Source: Streptomyces sp. NBC_01288
Lineage (GTDB): Bacteria > Actinomycetota > Actinomycetes > Streptomycetales > Streptomycetaceae
Length of the DNA stretch: 64,000 nt
Direction: 5' to 3'
Assembly: GCF_035982055.1 (NCBI RefSeq)
Contig: NZ_CP108427.1
Location: forward strand, 8,927,001-8,991,000
Shown here: piece by piece, positions 41,560 to 50,022 of the stretch
Numbering within the stretch: the stretch's first letter is position 1
Layout: every line of letters begins with the position of its first letter
Notes under the pieces: model-generated
Told to the model about the DNA's origin: nothing
Databases searched by the model: none
The model's input: only the letters and a program-made list of their open reading frames with translations
Program-made: the position numbers and the translations under genes

Positions 41560-42190
41560 CGAACTGGCGGGTGCCTGAAGGGATTTCGGTGCCCGACGTC
41601 GGAGGTGGGCGGCGACAGTGTCTTGAAACTTGCGGGCGGCTGAAGGGATGCCAGTGCTCGGCACGTAAGGCACGGAGGGTGCGACCTCGTTCCGGACTGG
41701 CGGGCGGCTGAGGGGACTTCGGCTCTGGCGTCGGATGCGGAGGCCGATCGTGTCCCGGAACCGGCGGTTGGCTGAGGGGATGCGGGCGCCCGGTGTCAGG
41801 CACGGATGGTGTGATCCCGTCCCGAACCGGCGCGCTGCCGAGGGGACTTCGACCCCGGCGTCGGATAGGCGCGGCGATCGCATCCCTGAATCGGTGGTTG
41901 GCTGAGGGGATGCCGGTGCCCGGTGTCAGGCGCGGATGGTGTGATCCCGTCCCGAACTGGCGCGCTGCCGAGGGGACTTCGCCCCCCCCCGCGTCGGATA
42001 GGGACGGCGATCGCATCCCTGAACCGGTGGGTTGGCTGAAGGGACTCCAGCGGTCGGCATTAGACACGGACGGTGTGAGCCCGTACCCAACTGACACACG
42101 GCTGAGGGGATTTCAGCTTCGGCGACGCTCTCGGACGGCGGTCGGGCGCCGGAACTGCCGGTCGGCGAACGGGAGTTCAGCCCACGGCGT
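41560..42190. repeat. Degenerate ~66-bp tandem repeat, about ten units
   Basis: The anchor CTGAGGGGA (or CCGAGGGGA) recurs at about 41576, 41641, 41709, 41773, 41839, 41903, 41969, 42037, 42103 and 42166, a spacing of 63-68. Two subtypes alternate in the middle, giving a higher-order period near 131 bp. The stretch around 41793-41923 is copied almost exactly at 41923-42060. A run of nine or ten C at about 41981-41990 marks one unit. Confidence 0.85.
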
Positions 42191-42201
42191 CAGACGCACA
42201 C

Positions 42202-42236
42202 GGCGGCCGGGTCCCGAACTCCCGGACCCGGCCGCC
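42202..42236. terminator. Terminator of the DUF885 gene
   Basis: GGCGGCCGGGTCC pairs perfectly with GGACCCGGCCGCC around a nine-base loop. It lies 33 bases beyond the minus-strand stop at 42270. Confidence 0.8.
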
Positions 42237-42269
42237 GATATGTTACGCCGTGCGTCCCCGCACCCCGCG

Positions 42270-43961
42270 TCAGAGCTGGGACAGCTCGTCCACCAGGTCG
42301 TCCAGGCCCAGCGAACCCTGGGACAGCGCGGCCATGTGCCAGGCCTTCAGGTCGAAGGTGTCGCCGTGGCGCCGGCGGGCGTTCTCGCGGCCCAACAGCC
42401 AGGCCCGCTCGCCGAGTTTGTAGCCGATGGCCTGGCCCGGGATCGTGAGGTAGCGGGTCAGTTCGCTCTCCACGAAGTCCGCCGGGCGGCTGCTGTGCGC
42501 GCCGAAGAACTCCTGGGCCAGCTCCGGCGTCCACCGCTCACCGGGGTGGAACGGCGAGTCCGCAGGAATCTCCATCTCCAGGTGCATGCCGATGTCGACG
42601 ATGACCCGGGTGGCCCGCATCATCTGCGCGTCGAGGTAGCCGAGCCGCTGCTCCGCGTCCTCCAGGAAGCCCAGCTCGTCCATCAGCCGCTCCGCGTACA
42701 GCGCCCAGCCCTCGGCGTTGGCGCTGACCCCGCCGATGGTGGCCTGGTAGCGGGAGAGGTTCCCGGCGACGTGCGCCCACTGCGCGAGCTGGAGGTGATG
42801 ACCGGGGACGCCCTCGTGGTACCAGGTCGAGACGAGGTCGTAGACCGGGAAGCGGGTCTGGCCCATCGTCGGCAACCAGGTCTGGCCCGGACGCGAGAAG
42901 TCCTCCGACGGCGGCGTGTAGTACGGCGCCGCCGCGCTGCCCGGAGGCGCGATGCAGGACTCCACCTTCCGTACCCGCTCGGCGAGTTCGAAGTGCGTGC
43001 CGTCCAGTTCCTCGATCGCCTTGTCCATCAGGCCCTGGAGCCAGACGCGCACCTCGTCGACGCCGTCGATGTGCCGGCCGTGCTCGTCGAGGTGCCCGAG
43101 AGCCACCCACGGCGTCTCGGCGCCGGGCAGGATCTTCTCGGCCTCCCGCTTCATCTCGGCGAGCAGGCGGTGGTACTCGGACCAGCCGTACGCGTACGCC
43201 TCGTCGAGATCGAGGTCCGTACCGTTGAAGTAGCGCGACCACCGCGCGTACCGTTCCCGGCCCACCGTGTTCGGCGCACCTTCGACGGCCGGCGCGTACA
43301 CGTCGCGCATCCAGTTCCGCAGCTCCACCAGGGCCGCGGTCGCCGCACGCGCGGCCTCGTCCAGCTCGGCGCGCAGGGAGTCGGGGCCCGCCGAGGCGAA
43401 GTCCTCGAACCAGCCGCGCCCCTGGCCGTCCGTGTCCGACCACTCGGTGAGCTGGCCGACGAAGGTGTCGGTCGGGCGCGGACCGGCGAACAGCTTGCGG
43501 TCCAGGCCCAGTTGGAGGGACTCGCGGTAGCCGGCCAGCGCGGTGGGCACCGCGCGCAGGCGCTCGGCGATCGCCGCCCAGTCCTCGTCGGTCTCGGTCG
43601 GCGTCACCGTGAACACCTCGCGCACCGAGTGCGCGGGCGTGGCCATGTTGCCGACAGCGCGCAGGCTCTCCTCGGCCTCGTGCACGGCGAGTTCGGCGCT
43701 GAGCCGCTCGCGCAGCAGGCGCGCGCAACGGCGCTCGCTGTCACTGTCCGCGCCGGGCCGGCGCTCTGCCTCGTCGAGCTTCGCGAGGGTCGCCCGCCGA
43801 AGCTCCGCGAGTCGTTCCTGACCTGCGGGGGAAAGATCGGGCAGGCGGCTCGAACTCTCCTTCACGCCGAGATACGTACCGGTGACCGGGTCGAGGGCGA
43901 TGAGGTCGTCGACGTAGGCGTCGGCGACCTGCCGGGGCAGCGGAGTGTTGGTCTGCGACAT
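42270..43961 (-). CDS. DUF885-family peptidase-like protein
   Basis: The 563-residue helical protein has the DUF885 metal-site motif WYHEGVPGHHLQLAQW (HExxxxHH). It also has the late helices RLGYLDAQMMRATRVIVDIG and PGQAIGYKLGE that complete the M32-like/neurolysin-like fold. Members are thought to be zinc carboxypeptidases, but few have been tested. No signal peptide is seen, so it is probably cytosolic. The chosen ATG has GAGG upstream. A perfect hairpin follows the stop. It is convergent with the Imm21/repeat region and co-directional with the Lrp gene behind it. Confidence 0.9.
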   Translation of the reverse strand: MSQTNTPLPRQVADAYVDDLIALDPVTGTYLGVKESSSRLPDLSPAGQERLAELRRATLAKLDEAERRPGADSDSERRCARLLRERLSAELAVHEAEESLRAVGNMATPAHSVREVFTVTPTETDEDWAAIAERLRAVPTALAGYRESLQLGLDRKLFAGPRPTDTFVGQLTEWSDTDGQGRGWFEDFASAGPDSLRAELDEAARAATAALVELRNWMRDVYAPAVEGAPNTVGRERYARWSRYFNGTDLDLDEAYAYGWSEYHRLLAEMKREAEKILPGAETPWVALGHLDEHGRHIDGVDEVRVWLQGLMDKAIEELDGTHFELAERVRKVESCIAPPGSAAAPYYTPPSEDFSRPGQTWLPTMGQTRFPVYDLVSTWYHEGVPGHHLQLAQWAHVAGNLSRYQATIGGVSANAEGWALYAERLMDELGFLEDAEQRLGYLDAQMMRATRVIVDIGMHLEMEIPADSPFHPGERWTPELAQEFFGAHSSRPADFVESELTRYLTIPGQAIGYKLGERAWLLGRENARRRHGDTFDLKAWHMAALSQGSLGLDDLVDELSQL

Positions 43962-43994
43962 GAGGACCATCCTCATACGCGGAACTCGGAACCG

Positions 43995-44489
43995 TCACCC
44001 CGATTCAGCTGTGGGCGTGGCAAGCGGCAGCAAAGGCCCGCAGTCCCACTGCTGGAAGATCAACCGGGTCTCCACCCGCGCCACCTCGCGCTGTGACGTG
44101 AACTCGTCCAGAACCAGCCGTTGCAGGTCAGCCATGTCCGCCACGGCCACATGGACGACATAGTCGTCGGGACCGGTCAGATGGAACACGGTCCGCGACT
44201 CCGGCAACGCCCGGATCCGCTCCACGAACGGCCCCACCAGCTCCCGCCGATGCGGCCGTACCTGCACCGACAGCAACGCCTCCAGCCCGCGCCCCAACTT
44301 GGCCGGATCGAGCCGCAGTTGATGCCCGAGGATCACCCCGGCCCGGCGCAACCGCGCCACCCGGTCCAGACACGTCGACGGCGCGACCCCCACCTGCGCC
44401 GCGAGCTCGCGATACGTCGCCCGGGCGTCGTTCTGCAGCAACCGCAGCAGATGGAGATCCACCGGATCGAGTACGACAGATTCGGCCAT
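43995..44489 (-). CDS. Lrp/AsnC-family regulator
   Basis: The 164-residue protein has an AsnC helix-turn-helix (LDPVDLHLLRLLQNDARATY, VGVAPSTCLDRVARLRRAGVI) and a RAM domain (VFHLTGPDDYVVHVAVADM). It is divergent from a Cys/Met PLP enzyme and probably responds to a sulfur amino acid or similar ligand to control it. The shared region has a long spaced inverted repeat (GAAC-N6-CGGAC, mirrored by GTCCG-N2-GTTC at 44527-44537). The start is leaderless by the TACGTT-N6-ATG rule. Confidence 0.92.
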   Translation of the reverse strand: MAESVVLDPVDLHLLRLLQNDARATYRELAAQVGVAPSTCLDRVARLRRAGVILGHQLRLDPAKLGRGLEALLSVQVRPHRRELVGPFVERIRALPESRTVFHLTGPDDYVVHVAVADMADLQRLVLDEFTSQREVARVETRLIFQQWDCGPLLPLATPTAESG

Positions 44490-44495
44490 TCATCG

Positions 44496-44501
44496 AACGT
44501 A
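44496..44501 (-). promoter_or_regulatory. -10 hexamer, leaderless start
   Basis: On the minus strand TACGTT is followed by CGATGA and ATG at 44489. Confidence 0.55.
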
Positions 44502-44531
44502 GCACGGACTTTTGGCTACCCATCCCGTCCG

Positions 44532-45794
44532 ATGTTCACCCTTACCTCCATGGACACAAACAGCCCGCACCCCTCCCCGGCCCCCCGAGCCCTGGCCACC
44601 GAAGCCGTGCACGCCGGCCGCGACGACCTCGCCCGGCAGGGCCTGCACGCCCCGCCGATCGACCTCTCGACCACCTACCCGTCGTACGACAGCCGTGGCG
44701 AGGCCGCCCGCGTCGACGCCTTCGCCGCCACGGGCGCCGAACCGGACGGCCCGCCCGTCTACGGCCGTGTCGGCAACCCGACCGTCGCCCGCTTCGAGAC
44801 AGCCCTCGCCCGCCTCGAAGGCACCGAGAGCGCGGTGGCGTTCGCCAGCGGCATGGCGGCCCTGACCGCGGTTCTGCTGGCGCGGGCCGCGGCGGGGCTG
44901 CGGCATGTGGTGGCGGTACGACCCCTCTACGGCAGCAGCGATCACCTGCTCACCGCCGGGCTGCTCGGCTCCGAGGTCACCTGGACCGACCCGGACGGGA
45001 TCGCCGACGCGCTGCGCTCCGACACCGGTGTGGTCATCGTGGAGTCCCCGGCCAACCCGACCCTGGTCGAACTCGACCTCAGCGCCGTAGCCCAGTCCTG
45101 CGGCTCGGTCCCGCTCCTCGTGGACAACACCTTCGCCACCCCGGTCCTGCAACGCCCCGCCGAACACGGCGCGCGCATCGTCCTGCACAGCGCGACCAAG
45201 TACCTCGGCGGGCACGGCGACGTGATGGCGGGCGTGGTGGCCTGCGACGAGGAGTTCGCAGGGACGCTGCGCCGGATCCGCTTCGCGACCGGCGGCGTAC
45301 TGCACCCGCTGGCCGGCTATCTCCTGCTGCGCGGCCTGTCGACCCTGCCCGTACGGGTGCGGGCGGCGTCCGCCAACGCCGCCGAACTGGCCCGCCGCCT
45401 CACCGCCGACCCACGCGTCGCCCGCGTCCATTACCCGCGCATCGGCGGCGCGATGATCGCCTTCGAGGTCCACGGCGACCCCCACGAGGTCACCGCCGCC
45501 GTCCGCCTCATCACCCCCGCCGTCAGCCTCGGCAGCGTCGACACCCTCATCCAGATCCCGGCCTCCCTCTCCCACCGCGCGGTGGGAGAGGAGGACAGGA
45601 AGGGGTCGGGCGTGAGCGACGGCTTGCTGAGGCTGTCGGTGGGGCTGGAGGATGTGGATGACCTCTGGGCGGACCTGGACGGCGCGCTAGCGCCATCCAG
45701 GGGCGCGGGGAACTGCGCGACCAGCCACGACGAATCCGCAGCGGCAGGCCGAACCGCAACCCCTACGGCGCTTCAGCCTTCCCGAACTCCGTGA
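44532..45794 (+). CDS. Cys/Met-metabolism PLP enzyme (cystathionine/methionine gamma-lyase-like)
   Basis: The roughly 420-residue fold-type I PLP enzyme has TEAVHAGRDD, PPVYGRVGNPTVARFETALA, the cofactor region AFASGMAALTAVL, VDNTFATPVLQ and the Schiff-base Lys in LHSATKYLGGHGDVMAG. The family ends at LRLSVGLEDVDDLWADLDGAL. After that the frame runs about 32 residues into an interspersed repeat before stopping, and overlaps the convergent GNAT gene. It probably cleaves methionine or cystathionine; the exact substrate is unclear. ATG 44532 or 44550 could start it. It is divergent from the Lrp gene. Confidence 0.87.
   Translation: MFTLTSMDTNSPHPSPAPRALATEAVHAGRDDLARQGLHAPPIDLSTTYPSYDSRGEAARVDAFAATGAEPDGPPVYGRVGNPTVARFETALARLEGTESAVAFASGMAALTAVLLARAAAGLRHVVAVRPLYGSSDHLLTAGLLGSEVTWTDPDGIADALRSDTGVVIVESPANPTLVELDLSAVAQSCGSVPLLVDNTFATPVLQRPAEHGARIVLHSATKYLGGHGDVMAGVVACDEEFAGTLRRIRFATGGVLHPLAGYLLLRGLSTLPVRVRAASANAAELARRLTADPRVARVHYPRIGGAMIAFEVHGDPHEVTAAVRLITPAVSLGSVDTLIQIPASLSHRAVGEEDRKGSGVSDGLLRLSVGLEDVDDLWADLDGALAPSRGAGNCATSHDESAAAGRTATPTALQPSRTP
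45681..45750 (+). repeat. Interspersed element, copy B, inside the 3' end of the PLP enzyme gene
   Basis: GGCGC-GCTA-GCGCC is followed by AGGGGCGCGGGGAACTGCGCG, ACCAGCCACGACGAATCCGCA and further tail. It aligns with copies A and D. Here it is translated as the last ~32 residues of the lyase-like protein. Confidence 0.75.
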
Positions 45795-47226
45795 TTTCCA
45801 CGGCACCCAGGGGCGTACTCAGCCGAGCAGTGACGACCAGCGTCCCCTCCTCGATCTGATAGTCGAGCGGCAGCTCAAGCCCCCGCATCGCCGCAACCAT
45901 CCCCGTGTTGGACGCCTGCGTCACCGCGTACACGCTCTCGCACCCCGCCTCGACAGCCATCCCCACCAGCCGCCCCAACAACTCACTCCCGATACCCCGC
46001 CGTTGCCAGTCGTCCTCGACCAGCAGCGCGACCTCCGTCTCGTCCCCGTCCCACAACAGATGCCCGAGCCCGACGATCCGCCCCGACGCCGTCTGTACCG
46101 CGAGCGTCCGTCCGAAGCGCGGAGAGAGCAGGTGGTTGAGATACCGGTCGGCGTCACCGACCGGCCCGTGGTACCGCATGCCGAGCGTCCGCGCCGAGCA
46201 CCGCTCGTGCATCTCCCGCGCCGCGTCCAGATCGCCGGTGTCCGCGCGCCGCACGGTGATCGCGTTGCCCTCGGGCAGCGTCAGCACGTCCTGGCTGCGC
46301 GGGATGCGCGGACCGAGTCGGGCGTCCAGCTCGACCAGCGCCCGCGCCCGGGCGAACTCGGTGGGCGTGAACGGCAGATACGCCCGCTCCACTGTGATCA
46401 CTCCGCCTTCCGGCGCCCGCAGTCGCATGACCGTGTCCTCCAACGCCCCCTCCACCGGCACCGATTCCGGCTCGCGCCCCTTGCCGGCGACAACGTTGGC
46501 GGGCAGCGAACGGATGGTGCACCGGCCCAGCAACTGCCGTAGCGCCAGCGGCAGTTCCGCCGCGTCCAGGGCCGTGCGCGTGGCCAGGCCCAGGACGCGG
46601 GTCGGCGCGTCCACCAGGTCGTGGGCGTCGGCCCGCTCGATCCAGGTGCCCGAACCGCCGGCCGACGCCACCGCCCGGGTGATCTCGGACGCCGCGACCT
46701 CGGCCGGTGCCCGCAGCAGGAACTCGTCCACCGTGCCCTCGGCCAGCGGATGCGTCTGCAGGCTCAGGATGTCGACCCGCTGACCGGCCAGCGCCGTGCA
46801 CAACACCGCCAGCGACCCCGGCGCGTCCTGCACCGTCGTCCGCATCCGCCACAGCGCGGCCGTCTCGACGACGGGGTCGGCCGTCGCGGACGACTGTGCG
46901 GGCTCGGACGGGGACGCTGCCCCGGTGCCCTCGGTAGGCCCGGCCTGCCGCGGTTCCGCGGTCGGCCGGGCGCCGGTATCGCCCGTCGGCGGCGCATGAC
47001 CGTGGCGGCGTGACCACCACGTGTGGAACCCCGCCGTGGCGATCAGGGCCAGCGCGGAGATCGCCAGCAGCACCGGACCGTCGGGCCCGTGCCCCACCAG
47101 ATCCGCCACGACGTCCGCCACCGCGACCGCCGTGAACAGCGCGGCCAGCTCCACCAGGTCCCGCCGCCAGTGGTGCACCGGACGCCCGTGCTTCGCGCGC
47201 GTCACGTCAAACATGTCTCGACTCAT
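45763..47226 (-). CDS. Membrane-anchored ACT-domain GNAT acetyltransferase
   Basis: The 487-residue protein starts with two membrane helices (LVELAALFTAVAVADVVADL and VLLAISALALIATAGF), then a Pro/Ala-rich linker. An ACT-like domain follows (about residues 125-210: WRMRTTVQDAPGSLAVLCTAL, VDILSLQTH). The C-terminal GNAT domain (about 325-470) has the acetyl-CoA loop VEDDWQRRGIGSELLGRL. The parts suggest amino-acid-gated protein or small-molecule acetylation at the membrane. CACAGT lies six bases before the ATG, and a perfect palindrome CGTGATCACG lies at 47253-47262. The target is unknown. Confidence 0.8.
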   Translation of the reverse strand: MSRDMFDVTRAKHGRPVHHWRRDLVELAALFTAVAVADVVADLVGHGPDGPVLLAISALALIATAGFHTWWSRRHGHAPPTGDTGARPTAEPRQAGPTEGTGAASPSEPAQSSATADPVVETAALWRMRTTVQDAPGSLAVLCTALAGQRVDILSLQTHPLAEGTVDEFLLRAPAEVAASEITRAVASAGGSGTWIERADAHDLVDAPTRVLGLATRTALDAAELPLALRQLLGRCTIRSLPANVVAGKGREPESVPVEGALEDTVMRLRAPEGGVITVERAYLPFTPTEFARARALVELDARLGPRIPRSQDVLTLPEGNAITVRRADTGDLDAAREMHERCSARTLGMRYHGPVGDADRYLNHLLSPRFGRTLAVQTASGRIVGLGHLLWDGDETEVALLVEDDWQRRGIGSELLGRLVGMAVEAGCESVYAVTQASNTGMVAAMRGLELPLDYQIEEGTLVVTARLSTPLGAVEITEFGKAEAP

Positions 47227-47358
47227 GCACCCACTGTGAAGGAAGGGTGTTGCGTGATCACGAACGCTCTGTGACCTACCGGTAAAAGCGTGGTTCTGTA
47301 CCTTTTGCCGTTCTTTTGGTGAATGCCGTGCACCGGAGGTCAGCCCTGCCGCCCTACG

Positions 47359-50022
47359 TCATGCGGCCACCTCCACCACCAGCGCACTGCGCAGCCGACG
47401 TGCCTGCGTGACCAGCCGGGACGAGCCGCTCCGGGCCGCGGTCTGCGCCAGATACGGCACTTCACCCCGCGCCCCCGACCGCTCCGCGCACTCGGCGGCC
47501 ACGGCCAGCAGGTCCCCGAGCCCCCGCGCGTGGGCGGGCTTGGCATCACCGTCGAGGTCGGCGAGCAACGCGGCCAGGGTGTGCCGGAGGATCCCCCAGA
47601 TGGTCGCGTTCGCCCCGGTCGCCGCCCCTGTCCGCACCGACTCGGCGAGCCGCGACGGCTTCACGGCCCCGCTCCGCACCAACTCCCCGAGATCCCCACC
47701 GAGCCGGTCCACGTCCAACTGCCCCCGCGCCGCGAGCACCAGCAACCCGTCTACGGCGGCGAGCCGGTCCTGGGGATGCCGCGCGCCGAGTCCGTACGCC
47801 AGACACAGGTGCGTGGCCTGACCCGCCACCCCCTCGGACTCGGCCAGCAGCGGGAGTACGGCTGCTGCGCCGCGGGTGTCGTCCAGCGCGGCGGTGGACA
47901 CGTCCCGCACCAGCCGCGCCGCCACCAGTTCGCGACGCTCGGGGAGTATCGCGAGCCAGTGCCGCTGCACATCCTGGGTCCAGTGATAGCAGTACGAGCG
48001 GTCGCCGTAGGCAGTCACCGGCTGGCCCAGCGCGCGGAACTCCGCCGGGAAGTCCTCCTGAAGATCGAGGAGTTCACCCAACTCCACCACGACGCGGGCC
48101 CCGGCCGTCCGCCGCCTGCTCAGGGGCAGAGCGGGGCTCTCGGAGGTCAGCCAGCGCGCGAGCCGGGTGCCCTCCGCCGTGCCGAGCGTCTCCGCCCGCT
48201 CTGCGGCAGCGGCTGCCGCCGCCCGGTCCTCGCGGCGCACCCGCAGCAGCGCCTGCGCGAAGTCGGCCTCCGAGACCCGCGCGCCCAGGCGCCGGTACGC
48301 GTCCAGCCGGTCCACCAGCTCGCCCGGCTCCAGCAGCCCCGTGCTCCAGCTCGGCGTCGACAACAGGAACGGCAGCGGCTCCGCACGGAGCCGGTACGCC
48401 ACCTCCCACACCCGGGCGTCGAAGGCCCGCGTCAGCGCGCTGTGCCCGCACTCCCGGCCCCGATGCCCGTGCTGCACCCCTTCGTGGAGTGTGACGGTGC
48501 GTACCTTGTCCAAGAGGGTGGCCAGCAGGAGATCGAGCCCGTACGACCCGCTGCCGAAGCTGTGGTGAACCCTGCCGAAATGGTCGTCCGCGCGCTGGAC
48601 GTGCCCGGGCTCGTCACTGTCCCACCAACGGCGCGCGACCACCGGCCCCAACGCCTCCAGCAGCGCGTCGCGGTCCCGGTACGCATGACGGACGAGTCCG
48701 TCCAGCGCCCGCTCGAACGTCGCCACGTCCCCCTCAGTCGCCAGCAACACCCCCAGTTCCTCGGCGAGTTCGACCGCCGAATCGGGCGCCGGCGCGAGGC
48801 GCGCCGGCTCCGGTACGGGCGGGAGCATCTCCTCGTACACCATCGACGCCGCCGTCACCGGCGCCGCGCCCAGCGTCTCGACCGCGCGTGCGCGCAGGGC
48901 GGGGACCAACTGGTCGGCGGACGCGGCGAGTTCGCCCCGTACTTCGAGGGAGCCGACCTTCTTGAGGTGCCGCTCGACCAGCTTCAGCGCCCGCTCCTGT
49001 ACGTCCGCGTCCTCGTGCCCGAAAGCCTGGGCGAGGGCGGGCAGTACCTCGTCGGCGGCCGACGCGTCCCGCGTCAACACCTTTCCCAACAGCACGAGTT
49101 GAGCCCGGACGAGCTTCTTCTCGGGCCGGAACAGTACGGCGTCCGACATCTCCGCCAGCCGGCGCGGCGTCAACTCCCCGTCCAGGGCCAGGGAAGTGAG
49201 CACCGACTGGGCATGCGAGGCCACAGTGGGTACCGCGTCCGAGGCCAGCGCCAGCCAGTCGGCGATCCGCTCCCGCTCCTCCTCGCGGGTCAGGGCGAGA
49301 GCCTTCAACCCGCGCAGGAACACCCGGTTGTCGAGGGTCGTACCGCCCCGCAGCAGTCGGGCCACGCACGCGTCCACCGTGCGCCTCCGGTCCAGGACGC
49401 CTTCGGCGGTGAGCTGGGCGAGCGCGTCGACCCAACTGTTCGGCCCCTCGGCCGAGGTCCACTCCAGCGGGCTGCCGATGTCCTCCGTCTCGAAGACCGC
49501 CCGCACCAGCTCCGCGAGATGCGGATCCATGCGCAGCCGGTCGAGCAGGGTGTTCCCGAGCTGCCGCAGGTTGCCGATGTGCTCCACCCAGCCCCGCACA
49601 TAGGCGTCCGTCGTCGGCACCGGACAGCCGGAGAGCCGTACCAGACCGGCCATCAGCTCGTACGGCACGTCGGCGGAGGCCGGGCGCCCGGCGAGGCGGT
49701 GCGTCACGTCGGCGAGCCAGGCGGTGTCGCGGTCGCCCAGGATGTGGATCAGCAGCGCCGGGGACGACCGCGACCAGCGCATGTCGGCGGCGGCGATCCA
49801 GGTCGCCACGGCCGCCGCCCCCGTCTCGCAGGCGGCGCCGGCCGCGTGCAGGGCCGGATAGGCGCGGCGGGCCGGCATCTCCCACGGTGCCTTGCGCAGC
49901 TCCTTGCGGAGTTCCTTCAACTCCGGGAGAAACAGCCGCCGTTCGGCGTCCGTCAACCCGTCCAGCAGGCCCACCGCCTCGGCCGTCCGGCCCGCCCGCA
50001 CCGCTTCCATCAGCGAACTCAT
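47359..50022 (-). CDS. Large HEAT-like repeat protein paired with a SWIM protein
   Basis: The 887-residue protein is almost wholly helical and Leu/Ala-rich, with repeated 35-40-residue helix pairs (AADEVLPALAQAFGHEDADVQERALKLVERHL). This fits a HEAT-like alpha-solenoid. A conserved-looking patch is YCYHWTQDVQRHWLAILPERRELVAA. I recognise it as the partner type found next to SWIM zinc-finger proteins in actinobacteria (DUF6493-like, from memory), not as an enzyme. Its ATG overlaps the stop of the SWIM gene (ATGA), so the two are coupled. It probably scaffolds a complex; the function is unknown. Confidence 0.7.
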   Translation of the reverse strand: MSSLMEAVRAGRTAEAVGLLDGLTDAERRLFLPELKELRKELRKAPWEMPARRAYPALHAAGAACETGAAAVATWIAAADMRWSRSSPALLIHILGDRDTAWLADVTHRLAGRPASADVPYELMAGLVRLSGCPVPTTDAYVRGWVEHIGNLRQLGNTLLDRLRMDPHLAELVRAVFETEDIGSPLEWTSAEGPNSWVDALAQLTAEGVLDRRRTVDACVARLLRGGTTLDNRVFLRGLKALALTREEERERIADWLALASDAVPTVASHAQSVLTSLALDGELTPRRLAEMSDAVLFRPEKKLVRAQLVLLGKVLTRDASAADEVLPALAQAFGHEDADVQERALKLVERHLKKVGSLEVRGELAASADQLVPALRARAVETLGAAPVTAASMVYEEMLPPVPEPARLAPAPDSAVELAEELGVLLATEGDVATFERALDGLVRHAYRDRDALLEALGPVVARRWWDSDEPGHVQRADDHFGRVHHSFGSGSYGLDLLLATLLDKVRTVTLHEGVQHGHRGRECGHSALTRAFDARVWEVAYRLRAEPLPFLLSTPSWSTGLLEPGELVDRLDAYRRLGARVSEADFAQALLRVRREDRAAAAAAAERAETLGTAEGTRLARWLTSESPALPLSRRRTAGARVVVELGELLDLQEDFPAEFRALGQPVTAYGDRSYCYHWTQDVQRHWLAILPERRELVAARLVRDVSTAALDDTRGAAAVLPLLAESEGVAGQATHLCLAYGLGARHPQDRLAAVDGLLVLAARGQLDVDRLGGDLGELVRSGAVKPSRLAESVRTGAATGANATIWGILRHTLAALLADLDGDAKPAHARGLGDLLAVAAECAERSGARGEVPYLAQTAARSGSSRLVTQARRLRSALVVEVAA

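Larger units (their letters stand above)
41506..42269. other. Long intergenic region occupied by a degenerate repeat tract
   Basis: This 764-base gap holds ten degenerate ~66-bp repeat units and, at its right end, the DUF885 terminator. Open frames through it encode only repetitive Arg/Pro-rich peptides and shift frame between units, so I call no gene. Confidence 0.75.

Noticed and set aside
40885..41883. Minus-strand frame of 332 codons through the 66-bp repeat and the Imm21-like gene
   Set aside because: It crosses the antisense of a plausible gene, and repeat units vary by non-multiples of three, so the frame is not maintained.
41793..44096. A 767-codon plus-strand open frame across the repeat tract and the DUF885 gene
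   Set aside because: It is antisense to a recognisable DUF885 protein and reads repeat DNA at its start.
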